Origin: MRBY01 sp943371005
Lineage (GTDB): Bacteria; Cyanobacteriota; Cyanobacteriia; Cyanobacteriales; MRBY01
Direction of reading: 5' to 3'
DNA: 64,000 nt
Assembly: GCA_943371005.1 (NCBI GenBank)
Contig: CALRTB020000008.1
Coordinates: 1-64,000, forward strand
The notes beneath the pieces are model-generated. The model worked only from the letters and a program-made list of their open reading frames with translations. It was not told where the DNA came from and made no database searches. The translations under genes were made by a program, and so were the position numbers. Position 1 is the first letter of the stretch; each line of letters starts with the position of its first letter. This document shows, one piece after another, positions 53,899-61,623 of the stretch.

Positions 53899-54048
53899 AT
53901 GGCACGACAGCGTAAAAAAGCCGATCTCCCCACAAAAATGTGTACCGTTTGCGGACTCCCGTTTACCTGGCGCAAAAAATGGGAAAAATGCTGGGATGAC
54001 GTGAAATATTGTTCTGAGCGGTGCCGGCGGCGGCGTAACCAGGGGTAA
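53899..54048 (+). CDS. DUF2256 small zinc-ribbon-like protein
   Basis: The protein has 49 residues. It is very basic, with four cysteines in a CxxC...C...C arrangement (MCTVCGLPF, KYCSERCRRRR). KMCTVCGLPFTWRKKWEKCW is the family core. DUF2256 proteins are widespread and of unknown role; nucleic-acid binding is plausible from charge and zinc-type cysteines (inference). It lies 44 bp before the DUF39 gene on the same strand. Confidence 0.85.
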   Translation: MARQRKKADLPTKMCTVCGLPFTWRKKWEKCWDDVKYCSERCRRRRNQG

Positions 54049-54091
54049 TTTTCTCCTAGGATGAAAGGGTACGCTTCCCCTGTGTTCAACC

Positions 54092-55285
54092 ATGAGAACG
54101 ATCGCCAGCATTAACGAAAAGATTCTCTCCCACCAGGCCGTTGTCTGGACGGTGTCTGAAGTGAAAGCACGGGTAGCGGAATGGGGGATCAAAAAAATTG
54201 CCGAAACCGTCGATGTGGTGACCACGGGTACCTTTGAGCCGATGGAATCTTCGGGGGCAATGCTCAACCTCGGCCACACGGATCCCCCCATTAAAATTCG
54301 CAAGTGTTGGCTTAATGGGGTGCCCGCTTATCCTGGCCTAGGGGCTGTGGATATCTACCTGGGGGCAACCATGATGGAAGATCCCCTGGAAAATGAAGCC
54401 TCTGAAATCGGTGATCGCCCCCTCTCCCAGAAAGGTGGCGGCCATGTGATTGAAGATCTGATTGCGGGTAAAACTGTCCATCTCCATGCCCTGGGCCATG
54501 TGACCGATTGTTATCCGCGCGCCACCTGGGACAATACCCTCACCAAAGATCAAATTAATCAGTTTTATCTGTTTAATCCCCGCAATCTCTACCAAAACTT
54601 TATTGTGGGCGTTAACGGTGGCGATCGCCCCCTCTATACTTACCTCGGCCCCCTGCAACCCCATTTGGGAAACGCTGTCTATGCCTGTGCTGGGGCGATT
54701 TCTCCCCTGTTAAATGATCCCGATCTAGAGTTAATTGGAGTCGGTAGCAAAATTTTCTTGGGGGGTGGTATCGGTTACGTGGCCTGGGAAGGCACCCAGC
54801 ATTTTCCCCTCCAGAAACGCCTGGGCAATCGCACCCCTCTGGGGCCAGCCTCCACTTTGGCTTTGATCGGCGACGCAAAACAAATGGATCCCAAGTGGGT
54901 ACGGGGTTGTTATTTCACCAAGTACGGCCCTTCTTTGATGTTGGGCGTGGGGGTGCCCCTGCCCGTTCTCCATGAGGAAGTCATCGCCCACTGTGCTGTT
55001 CAAGATAAAGAAATTGTTGCCCCTGTGATGGATTTTTCAATTCCGCGCCGGGTGCGGCCCACCTTTGGGTTAGTGAGCTATGGCCAGCTTAAAACGGGGA
55101 AATTAACCATTGAGGGGAAAACTGTAAAGGTCGCTCCGGTCACGAGTTTATATCTCGCGGATCAAGTGGCAGAAACCCTCAAACAGTGGATTGAAGTGGG
55201 AGATTTTACCCTCACCGAACCCGTGGCGACCATTAGTGGCGATCGCCCCTTTTTGTCCCAAGACCAATGGAGCCAACGTCTGTAA
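54092..55285 (+). CDS. Homocysteine biosynthesis protein (DUF39/HcyBio)
   Basis: The protein has 397 residues. It is a single DUF39 domain, with DVVTTGTFEPMESSGAMLN (about 42-60), PPIKIRKCW, GHVTDCYPRATWDN and LGGGIGYVAWEGTQH as landmarks. In methanogens and some anaerobes a DUF39 protein with a ferredoxin-type partner makes homocysteine from aspartate semialdehyde and sulfide. That partner (NIL/ferredoxin domain) is not adjacent here, so a different role is possible. No membrane segment. Confidence 0.85.
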   Translation: MRTIASINEKILSHQAVVWTVSEVKARVAEWGIKKIAETVDVVTTGTFEPMESSGAMLNLGHTDPPIKIRKCWLNGVPAYPGLGAVDIYLGATMMEDPLENEASEIGDRPLSQKGGGHVIEDLIAGKTVHLHALGHVTDCYPRATWDNTLTKDQINQFYLFNPRNLYQNFIVGVNGGDRPLYTYLGPLQPHLGNAVYACAGAISPLLNDPDLELIGVGSKIFLGGGIGYVAWEGTQHFPLQKRLGNRTPLGPASTLALIGDAKQMDPKWVRGCYFTKYGPSLMLGVGVPLPVLHEEVIAHCAVQDKEIVAPVMDFSIPRRVRPTFGLVSYGQLKTGKLTIEGKTVKVAPVTSLYLADQVAETLKQWIEVGDFTLTEPVATISGDRPFLSQDQWSQRL

Positions 55286-55295
55286 TACTCCCCAC

Positions 55296-55326
55296 AAAAA
55301 AGTCACCCGCTTGAAACAGTGGTGAC
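55296..55326 (-). terminator. Terminator of the small basic protein gene
   Basis: On the minus strand, GTCACC (55321-55326) pairs with GGTGAC (55302-55307) and is followed by TTTTTT. It lies 46 bp after the stop of the minus-strand gene and 10 bp past the convergent DUF39 gene. Confidence 0.75.
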
Positions 55327-55371
55327 CATCGGTAATTTGCGAGAAAACGAAATTTTCCCAAGACAATCTTG

Positions 55372-55569
55372 TTAGCTCATGGTGGCATGACTAGGGCTAT
55401 AGTCCGCACGCACTTGACGGGGGAGTTTGCCCTGGATCGTGCCTTGGTAGTCCCCTTCTGGTGCCATGCCAATTTCCGTGGCAGAACGGTTCAGGAGGGA
55501 CATCTGGCGATTTTTAATGGCGTGGTGATGGCGCATCATTAATGCACGGGCTTGTTGCTGGGTTCTCAT
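55372..55569 (-). CDS. Small basic orphan protein
   Basis: The protein has 65 residues. It is rich in Arg, His, Gln and Met (MRTQQQARALMMRHHHAIKNR) and ends YSPSHATMS. There is no membrane helix or known domain. AGGAG sits 8 bases before the ATG at 55569. It has its own terminator, a -10 TATAAT at 55634-55639 and a strong palindromic operator just upstream, so it is probably a regulated, expressed gene. I do not recognise the family. Confidence 0.6.
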   Translation of the reverse strand: MRTQQQARALMMRHHHAIKNRQMSLLNRSATEIGMAPEGDYQGTIQGKLPRQVRADYSPSHATMS

Positions 55570-55633
55570 GGTTTTGCTCCTGACCGACCGCGACACGCGG
55601 GGGATTGGTGTTTTATTCTTTGCTCTTTACCTC

Positions 55634-55639
55634 ATTATA
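55634..55639 (-). promoter_or_regulatory. -10 box of the small basic protein gene
   Basis: On the minus strand this is a perfect TATAAT, 65 bp upstream of the ATG and 5 bp downstream of the palindrome at 55645-55670. The -35 region falls inside the palindrome. Confidence 0.55.
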
Positions 55640-55644
55640 TTTTA

Positions 55645-55670
55645 TTTTCTGTAAAATTTGATACAGAAAA
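55645..55670. promoter_or_regulatory. Palindromic operator candidate
   Basis: TTTTCTGTA (55645-55653) and TACAGAAAA (55662-55670) are perfect 9-bp arms around 8 bases. The inner part also fits GTA-N8-TAC, but no TAN3T lies 20-24 bases away on either strand, so it is not a normal NtcA-activated site. It covers the -35 region of the minus-strand gene, which suggests repression. Confidence 0.6.
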
Positions 55671-55818
55671 CATATTTTAATCTGGGCAGTGGGTCTTTTT
55701 TTGCAAAAAAGTAGAGGGAGAGCAGTCTAGCGAGTGGGGAGGTTCTTGCGATCCCCTAGGGCAATCAGTATGATCTGGTGAGGCTTTACGCAAACTTTCG
55801 CGAGTGCATTGGGACTTC

Positions 55819-57105
55819 ATGGGTAATCAAATGGCTTCTACTCCCCCGTTAGAGAGCAGTGATCCAATTACGGTGGCCTTGCAGCGGGCCCATCAGGCGT
55901 CCCTAGAATTAGAGTTATTAAAAGGCAGTGAACGTCATCTTGGTATTGAGGCGATCGCCACTGCCCTAGAGGCCAATATTTCCGTCATCCTCGAAGCCAA
56001 CACAAAAGATTTAGAGGCCAGCCGAGAAATGGCCGTGCCGAAGCTGATTCTGGATTGGTTAAAATTGACCCCCGAACGGCTCCAAAAAACGGTGCGCCTG
56101 CTGCGCCAACTGCCAAAACTGCCCGATCCCCTGCAGCGGGTCAAAAACGCAACCTATCAAATTAGCGGTTACCAGACCTATTCCCAGCGGATGCCCCTGG
56201 GGGTGATTTGCCTGATCCATGAAGCCTTGCCTGAATTAGGGGCGATCGCCGCAGGACTGTGTTTAAAAACGGCGAATAGCCTCGTGATTCGGGGCTGTGG
56301 TGAAGCCAGCCATACCAATCACCTAATCGCCGAGATTATGCAAACGACCCTTGCGGATCAAGGCTTACCCGCAGGCTGTTTAGAATCTCTCTCTTCCGAA
56401 GAAGGTTGTACCGTACAACAACTGGTTGCCCAGGATCGCTACTTGAATTTGATCATTCCCTATGGCCGTCCTAACATGATTCAACAGGTGGTGCAACACG
56501 CCACCACCCCCGTCCTAAGAACGACCGTGGGTAATTGTTACCTCTACCTCGCCCCAAGCGGTGACCTAGAATTAGCCAGTTGGGTGATCCAAGACAGCCA
56601 TAACTACGAACCCGATGCTGTCAATGCCATCGAAAAAGTCCTGGTGAGCCCTGAGCAAAAAACTTCTCACTTAATTAGTCTGTTTAAATCTCTCCAGGAA
56701 CAGGACTTTGAGCTGCGGGGGGATGCGTCCCTCGTCGAAGAATTTCCAGAACACCTCGCCCCCATCGGCACCGAAGAAGAATGGCAACAGGCTTATTTAG
56801 AAAAAATCGTGGCGTTTAAACGGGTGCCAGATCTGGCGGCGGCCATCACCGAGATTAATTGCAACTCCGGTGGCCATGCCGATTGTATTGTGACGGAGTC
56901 TTACCACGAAAGTCGGCAATTTTCCATGGGACTCGATAGTGCCTTGATCTACATCAATGCTTCCCCTTGTTTCTCGCGTCATCCCCAGGGGAGTGATTCG
57001 GTATTTCTGGGGGTCTCGAACCAGAAAGGAAATCGCCGGGGGTTAATTGGCCTCGAAAGTTTTACGACCATTAAACAGGTGGTCCAGGGGGATAGTACCC
57101 TCTAG
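55819..57105 (+). CDS. Gamma-glutamyl phosphate reductase-like protein (ProA family)
   Basis: The protein has 428 residues with an aldehyde-dehydrogenase fold. MPLGVICLIHEALPELGAIAAGL (about 125-147), the catalytic Cys in VGNCYLYL (about 240) and GLIGLESFTTIKQVVQG at the end place it in ProA. Several usually fixed positions differ: the common GVIGIIYEARPNVTVDAA block reads GVICLIHEALPELGAIAA, and the end lacks the ARGPMGL form. Cyanobacteria often have two ProA paralogues, and this looks like the divergent one. Either proline synthesis or a related reduction is possible. The start may also be GTG 55804 or ATG 55831. Confidence 0.82.
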   Translation: MGNQMASTPPLESSDPITVALQRAHQASLELELLKGSERHLGIEAIATALEANISVILEANTKDLEASREMAVPKLILDWLKLTPERLQKTVRLLRQLPKLPDPLQRVKNATYQISGYQTYSQRMPLGVICLIHEALPELGAIAAGLCLKTANSLVIRGCGEASHTNHLIAEIMQTTLADQGLPAGCLESLSSEEGCTVQQLVAQDRYLNLIIPYGRPNMIQQVVQHATTPVLRTTVGNCYLYLAPSGDLELASWVIQDSHNYEPDAVNAIEKVLVSPEQKTSHLISLFKSLQEQDFELRGDASLVEEFPEHLAPIGTEEEWQQAYLEKIVAFKRVPDLAAAITEINCNSGGHADCIVTESYHESRQFSMGLDSALIYINASPCFSRHPQGSDSVFLGVSNQKGNRRGLIGLESFTTIKQVVQGDSTL

Positions 57106-57120
57106 GTTTAACACCTCAGG

Positions 57121-57147
57121 AAAGCTGTCTCGCTGGAGACGGCCTTT
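57121..57147 (+). terminator. Hairpin after the proA-like gene
   Basis: GTCTC-GCTG-GAGAC with flanking pairs (57124-57143) is followed by only three T. It may act as an attenuating terminator ahead of the amidase gene. Confidence 0.45.
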
Positions 57148-57174
57148 GTCAGTTCAAAATAAAGGACAAAATTT

Positions 57175-58950
57175 ATGTTTAAAGCGATCGCCCTCAGTTC
57201 TGGTGTTGCCGTTGCCCTGACCTTGCCGGTAATGGCTCAGTTTCCCCGCCAAAGCGATCGCCTCCAACTGGTTTACCCACCAAACAATCACCAAACCAGC
57301 GCCGCCCAAATTTTCTTTATTGGTTCGGCACCCGTAGCCGGCACCGTTACGCTCAATGGTCAACCGATTACCCGGAGCGACTTGGGCCATTTTGCCCCTA
57401 GTTTGCCCTTGGCGGTGGGTCAAAACACAATCACCCTGACCTATCGCCAACCTTCGGGACAGACAGAAACGAAAACCCTCACCGTTGAACGTTTGGCTAG
57501 CAACACGATACCGCCCAACCAACTCGAAGCCCCTTTCCCGGCGGTGGATATTGCCCGGCAAGCCAACGAGACAATTTGCTTTCAAGTCCAGGGGCCAGCC
57601 CAAGTCCAAGTGAGTGTCGCCCTCGGTGGTGAATCTTTTTCCCTACAACCCCAGACCACGGTGACGCTCCCCAGCAATGCCGCCGTCTTAACCCTAGAAA
57701 ATGAAGCCCCCGCCGAAGTCTTTACGGGAACCTACGGGGGATGTCATCGCTTCACCCAAGTCGGTAACCTTGGTCAGGCCCGTTACCAGATGAATGCCCA
57801 GGGACGAACCAGTGCCGTCACCAGCCCAGGCCGTGTAGAAATTTTAGATCCCCAAAAAACCGAGGCGATCGCCGTTACCAGTCTCGCAGGAGTAGCCCGC
57901 ACAGGCCCCAGCACCAGTTTTTCCCGCCTTACGCCCTTGCCCCAGGGAACCCAGGCCCTTGTCACCGGCAAGGAAGGGGATTGGTTGCGTTTAGATTATG
58001 GCGCTTGGCTTCGGGCTTCGGAGACTACACCACTCCAAGGTTCAGTGCTGCCAACAACGTTAATTCGTAGTCTGCGATCGCAAACCACAGCCACGGAAAC
58101 AAACGTCATTTTTCCGCTCCAAAGACCTGTGCCAGTCACCGTTAGTCAAAATGACGACACCTTTAGCCTGACTCTCCACCAGGCGATCGCCCAAACCGAC
58201 ACCATTTACCTAGACGAAAGTCCAATTATCCGTCGCCTTGATTGGGCACAAACTGATCCAGAGACAATCCGCTATGATTTTCGCCTTAAAACAGACCAGC
58301 AATGGGGCCATGCACTCCGCTATGAAGGCAGCAATTTAATTCTGTCCCTCCGCCATCCACCACAACTCCAGGGGAATTCGCTCCGGGGAGCAACCATTTG
58401 GCTCGATCCAGGCCATGGGGGGGCTGAATCCGGGGCTCTAGGGCCGACAGGTTACCCCGAAAAGGCGATCAATTTGCTAATTTCTCAGAAAATCCAAAAG
58501 CAACTGGAAGCTAAGGGCGCTGAAGTGATCCTCAGTCGCACCACAGATCAAGATTTATCCTTGGGCGATCGCCAGGCCGCGATTCGTGACATTAAACCCA
58601 CCTTAGCTCTGTCTGTCCATTACAATGCCCTGCCCGATGCGGGGGACGCAGAAAATACGGCGGGAATCGGGATGTTTTGGTACCATCCCCAGGCCCATGA
58701 CTTGGCGCAGTTCCTCCATGATGACTTAACGACCCAGTTAGACCGTCCCAGCTACGGTGTCTTTTGGAATAATCTGGCCTTGACCCGTCCCCAGGAAGCC
58801 CCGGCAGTCTTAATGGAGTTGGGCTTTATGATTAATCCCACGGAGTTTGAATGGATTACCAATCCCCAGGCCCAGGAAGCACTCGCCGTGGCGATCGCCA
58901 ATGGCATTGAAGACTGGCTGCAAACCAAGACGGAAATTACTTCCCGGTAA
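57175..58950 (+). CDS. N-acetylmuramoyl-L-alanine amidase with SH3-like domain
   Basis: The protein has 591 residues. A signal peptide (VALTLPVMAQ) is followed by a beta-rich N-terminal region, an SH3-like wall-binding domain (about 225-290, VARTGPSTSFSRL) and a C-terminal Amidase_3 domain (about 405-585). In the last, zinc ligands lie in LDPGHGGAESGA (His), PEKAINLLI (Glu) and LSVHYNA (His), with the catalytic Glu in LMELGFM. It is a second peptidoglycan amidase, distinct in layout from the AMIN-type one at 49952. It is followed head-on by the tolC-like gene after 3 bp. Confidence 0.88.
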   Translation: MFKAIALSSGVAVALTLPVMAQFPRQSDRLQLVYPPNNHQTSAAQIFFIGSAPVAGTVTLNGQPITRSDLGHFAPSLPLAVGQNTITLTYRQPSGQTETKTLTVERLASNTIPPNQLEAPFPAVDIARQANETICFQVQGPAQVQVSVALGGESFSLQPQTTVTLPSNAAVLTLENEAPAEVFTGTYGGCHRFTQVGNLGQARYQMNAQGRTSAVTSPGRVEILDPQKTEAIAVTSLAGVARTGPSTSFSRLTPLPQGTQALVTGKEGDWLRLDYGAWLRASETTPLQGSVLPTTLIRSLRSQTTATETNVIFPLQRPVPVTVSQNDDTFSLTLHQAIAQTDTIYLDESPIIRRLDWAQTDPETIRYDFRLKTDQQWGHALRYEGSNLILSLRHPPQLQGNSLRGATIWLDPGHGGAESGALGPTGYPEKAINLLISQKIQKQLEAKGAEVILSRTTDQDLSLGDRQAAIRDIKPTLALSVHYNALPDAGDAENTAGIGMFWYHPQAHDLAQFLHDDLTTQLDRPSYGVFWNNLALTRPQEAPAVLMELGFMINPTEFEWITNPQAQEALAVAIANGIEDWLQTKTEITSR

Positions 58951-58953
58951 TCC

Positions 58954-60726
58954 CTAGGGCGTCTCCGGTGCGATGACCGCATCCCCTAAACCCACCTCTC
59001 GCTTCAGTTGAGCGAAAGCGCGATTATAATCGGTGACTGCTTGGAGATAGTCTCCCCGGGCGGTATTCAGACCCGTTTGGGCAGAAATAACATCGGTTTG
59101 GGTGCCGACCCCCGCATTGAAACGCAGACGAGCGAGGCGTAAACTTTCTTCTGCTAAGGTGACTGCCGCTGCCGCCGTCGTGATGTTTTGTTCGCTGGCT
59201 TCAAAGTCATAGTAAGCCGTTTCCACCGCCAGGCGAATTTGGTTTCTTTGGTTGGCAAAACGATTTTCGGCGATCGCCTGATCAACTTTCTCTTGGTCGG
59301 CCCGGGCTGCCGCTGCGCCCCCATCAAAGAAATTCCAACGCATCTGGGCACCAACCGTGAACCCGTCAACAGGGCCAAGACTGTCATCAAAGACTTCCAA
59401 GACATCATAGTTCGCAAAAACACTGACTAAGGGTCGGACAGCGGCGAGGGCAATCCGTTCTTGGTAGCCATCAACTTCCCGTTGGAGGAGCTGCTGGCGC
59501 AATTCCTGACGATTTTGCAGTGCCAAAACAATGGTGTCTTCCAAAGAGATTTCCCATTGTCCGGCGAGGTTAATCTCGTCGGCGGTGCGGGGATCAATGG
59601 TCGGTTCTAGACTCAGAAGCTGGGCTAACTGACGCCGGGCCGTTCTTTGGGTGGCTTCAGCCCTGGTGAGGCGTTGTTGGGCGCTGGCGAGTTCGACCTC
59701 AGCCCGCAAAACATCAAATTTTGTCCCCAGGCCCGCCTGCTCTAACAAGGTGGCATCCCGTAAGCTCTGGGTGGCATCAAAAACCGAACTTTGTTCAATC
59801 ACCACCTGGGCATCGGCGCTTTGGAGGTTGTAATAGTTCACCGCAGCGGCCAAGCGAGTTTCTTCGGTTAAACGCTCAATGTCTAGTTCCGCAATTTGTA
59901 ACTGGGTCTGGGCCGCTTCAATTTGGGCAGAGCGACGCCCGCCGGTGTAGATGTCATAGCTAACTTCCAGGCGACCATTGATCGCTGTGCTAGCGTCGTT
60001 GTCTCCCCCTAGCCGCCGGGCCTGGAGTTCTCCATTGGCGCTGTCGGTGCGGGTAATGTCGAATTGATTGCTGAGGTTTGGGTATTCGGCGGCGATCGCC
60101 TCTCGCACCAGTTCCTCTGATCGGTCGTAGTTTAGACGGGCTTCCTGGAGCGTTTCATTACGCTCTAGGGCTAGACGAATCGTTTCTTCGAGGGTAAGGT
60201 CAACCACATTGTCAGTCGTTACCGCTGTGGCATCTTGGGGGACAGTGACTGCCGGATTATCGATGGGTTCTAGGAGCTGATTTAGATCCCCATTAATGAC
60301 CTGATCTGGGGGTAGGGGTTGTACGAGGGGAATGGTGCGGTTTTCCTCCGAGGTGGGTAGTATTACATCGACTCCCGTTGTCGAGGGGGTTGCCGTTGTA
60401 TCTACCTGGGCAAGGAGCGGCGAGGGAGCTTGAATTGTGCCGAGATGGGCAGTCGGCGCTAAGTTTAGATTTGGGGAAGGTAGAGGTAAAGCGGCCAGAG
60501 TTGTGGGTTGGCTGAGACCACCGAGACTCGGTAAAAAGGCTGCTGTATCGAGGGATTCAACGCTAGGAGCGGCCAATGGTGGCAATGGCTCCTGGGGGGT
60601 CTGGCCGACGAAAGGTTCTGGAGTAGCGATTTGCGGCGGGGTTGTTTGGGCGATCGCCACCCCACCACCAGAGAGAACCACAAGGCCACTAGTACTGAAA
60701 GTCAGAAAATCTCGAAAAGCGAACAT
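58954..60726 (-). CDS. TolC-family outer-membrane efflux protein
   Basis: The protein has 590 residues. A signal peptide (ends GGVAIAQT) is followed by an unusual 150-residue Pro/Thr/Leu-rich linker. Two outer-membrane-efflux-protein repeats follow (about 175-370 and 390-580; LTLEETIRLALERNETLQEA, LSLEDTIVLALQNRQELRQ-like starts with long coiled coils). It forms the trimeric exit duct for RND or ABC pumps and HlyD exporters. The RND pump at 61624 on the same strand is an obvious partner. The long linker is typical of cyanobacterial TolC homologues. Confidence 0.9.
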   Translation of the reverse strand: MFAFRDFLTFSTSGLVVLSGGGVAIAQTTPPQIATPEPFVGQTPQEPLPPLAAPSVESLDTAAFLPSLGGLSQPTTLAALPLPSPNLNLAPTAHLGTIQAPSPLLAQVDTTATPSTTGVDVILPTSEENRTIPLVQPLPPDQVINGDLNQLLEPIDNPAVTVPQDATAVTTDNVVDLTLEETIRLALERNETLQEARLNYDRSEELVREAIAAEYPNLSNQFDITRTDSANGELQARRLGGDNDASTAINGRLEVSYDIYTGGRRSAQIEAAQTQLQIAELDIERLTEETRLAAAVNYYNLQSADAQVVIEQSSVFDATQSLRDATLLEQAGLGTKFDVLRAEVELASAQQRLTRAEATQRTARRQLAQLLSLEPTIDPRTADEINLAGQWEISLEDTIVLALQNRQELRQQLLQREVDGYQERIALAAVRPLVSVFANYDVLEVFDDSLGPVDGFTVGAQMRWNFFDGGAAAARADQEKVDQAIAENRFANQRNQIRLAVETAYYDFEASEQNITTAAAAVTLAEESLRLARLRFNAGVGTQTDVISAQTGLNTARGDYLQAVTDYNRAFAQLKREVGLGDAVIAPETP

Positions 60727-61111
60727 TAGCTTCTAAGGGTCCAGCTGAAAATAGTTTAAAAATTGCCCACTAGCGAGCTTGGCAACGGGAAAAATTGCGC
60801 GGCTTAGGAGCTAATGACTTAGTTTAAGTCAAAAAACTTTAAACTACTACTTGCCATTAAATCCTGCGGCAAAAACTGATTGATCTAACCAAAAGAACTA
60901 GGTAGATCACCGGAATGCCTGCAATTTCTCTGTCATTGAATGTCATTGGCCATGGTTCGCCATTATCTGCGTAACTCTGCAAGATCCTGTGCCGTTATCT
61001 AGATAAAGCACTTAATAATTGGGCGATTTTTGCCCCTTTATTTTTTTGACGACTAGCAACACCAATGACAATTATGCGACTGATCAAAGCTGCACAATCT
61101 CAACGCAAAAC
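60727..61111. other. 385-bp spacer upstream of the tolC-like gene
   Basis: It contains the inverted repeat TAGTTTAAG / CTTTAAACTA (60820-60846) and, near 61019-61047 on the plus strand, GGGC-loop-GCCC followed by a long T-rich run. The latter could end a small plus-strand RNA, but its stem is only 4 bp. No coding frame is convincing. Confidence 0.45.
60820..60846. promoter_or_regulatory. Inverted repeat upstream of the tolC-like gene
   Basis: TAGTTTAAG (60820-60828) and CTTTAAACTA (60837-60846) are complementary with one bulged base. It lies about 95-120 bp before the start, a usual place for a regulator site. Confidence 0.4.
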
Positions 61112-61555
61112 CTAGTGAGTTTCAGGGCGATCGCCAATTTCGGTGATTTCTCGACCGCCGAAAATTGCCTCCGGATGACGATACCATTTAAATTCCAATA
61201 GATTAAAAAACGGATCTTCGAGGAAAAAAGTACGATGTTCCGTTAATTTTCCAGGGAACCGCAGGCGGGGGCGATCGCGGAAGGGGAGTTGATAGTTTTC
61301 TGCCCGATTTAAGACCTGTTGCCAGTCCTGTTCATCGAAAAAATTTAGACCAAAATGGCGCGGATAAACGCCTTTTTGGGGGCTAAGGGATTCCTGGGTG
61401 ACATGGCCCACCAGTTGATGGCCAAAGAAGTTGAAAATCACCGCTCCGCTATTTTCCCGTCCCACCGTGCAACCGAGGGCATCGGCATAGAATTTTTTGG
61501 CGACAACTGGGTCAGTAATCGGAATTGCAAGGTGAAACAGGAGGCGATCGCCCAT
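61112..61555 (-). CDS. VOC-superfamily protein (glyoxalase/dioxygenase fold)
   Basis: The protein has 147 residues. LFHLAIPITDPVVAKKFYADALGC opens the domain (positions about 5-28, first metal His about 7) and FLEDPFFNLLEFKWYRHPEA ends it (about 108-128, Glu ligand about 118). This is a complete vicinal-oxygen-chelate domain. Substrate classes include methylglyoxal, fosfomycin and extradiol ring cleavage; none can be picked. It sits between the tolC-like and RND genes on the same strand. Confidence 0.83.
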   Translation of the reverse strand: MGDRLLFHLAIPITDPVVAKKFYADALGCTVGRENSGAVIFNFFGHQLVGHVTQESLSPQKGVYPRHFGLNFFDEQDWQQVLNRAENYQLPFRDRPRLRFPGKLTEHRTFFLEDPFFNLLEFKWYRHPEAIFGGREITEIGDRPETH

Positions 61556-61623
61556 GGCAATTTTTTCTCATAACGAAGATCATTTCCCCATTGTAGAGGG
61601 ATTTTTTCAGCACTTTTTGGGCT

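Noticed and set aside
55651..55664. NtcA-type GTA-N8-TAC box
   Set aside because: No TAN3T -10 occurs 20-24 bases away on either strand; kept only as a generic palindromic operator.
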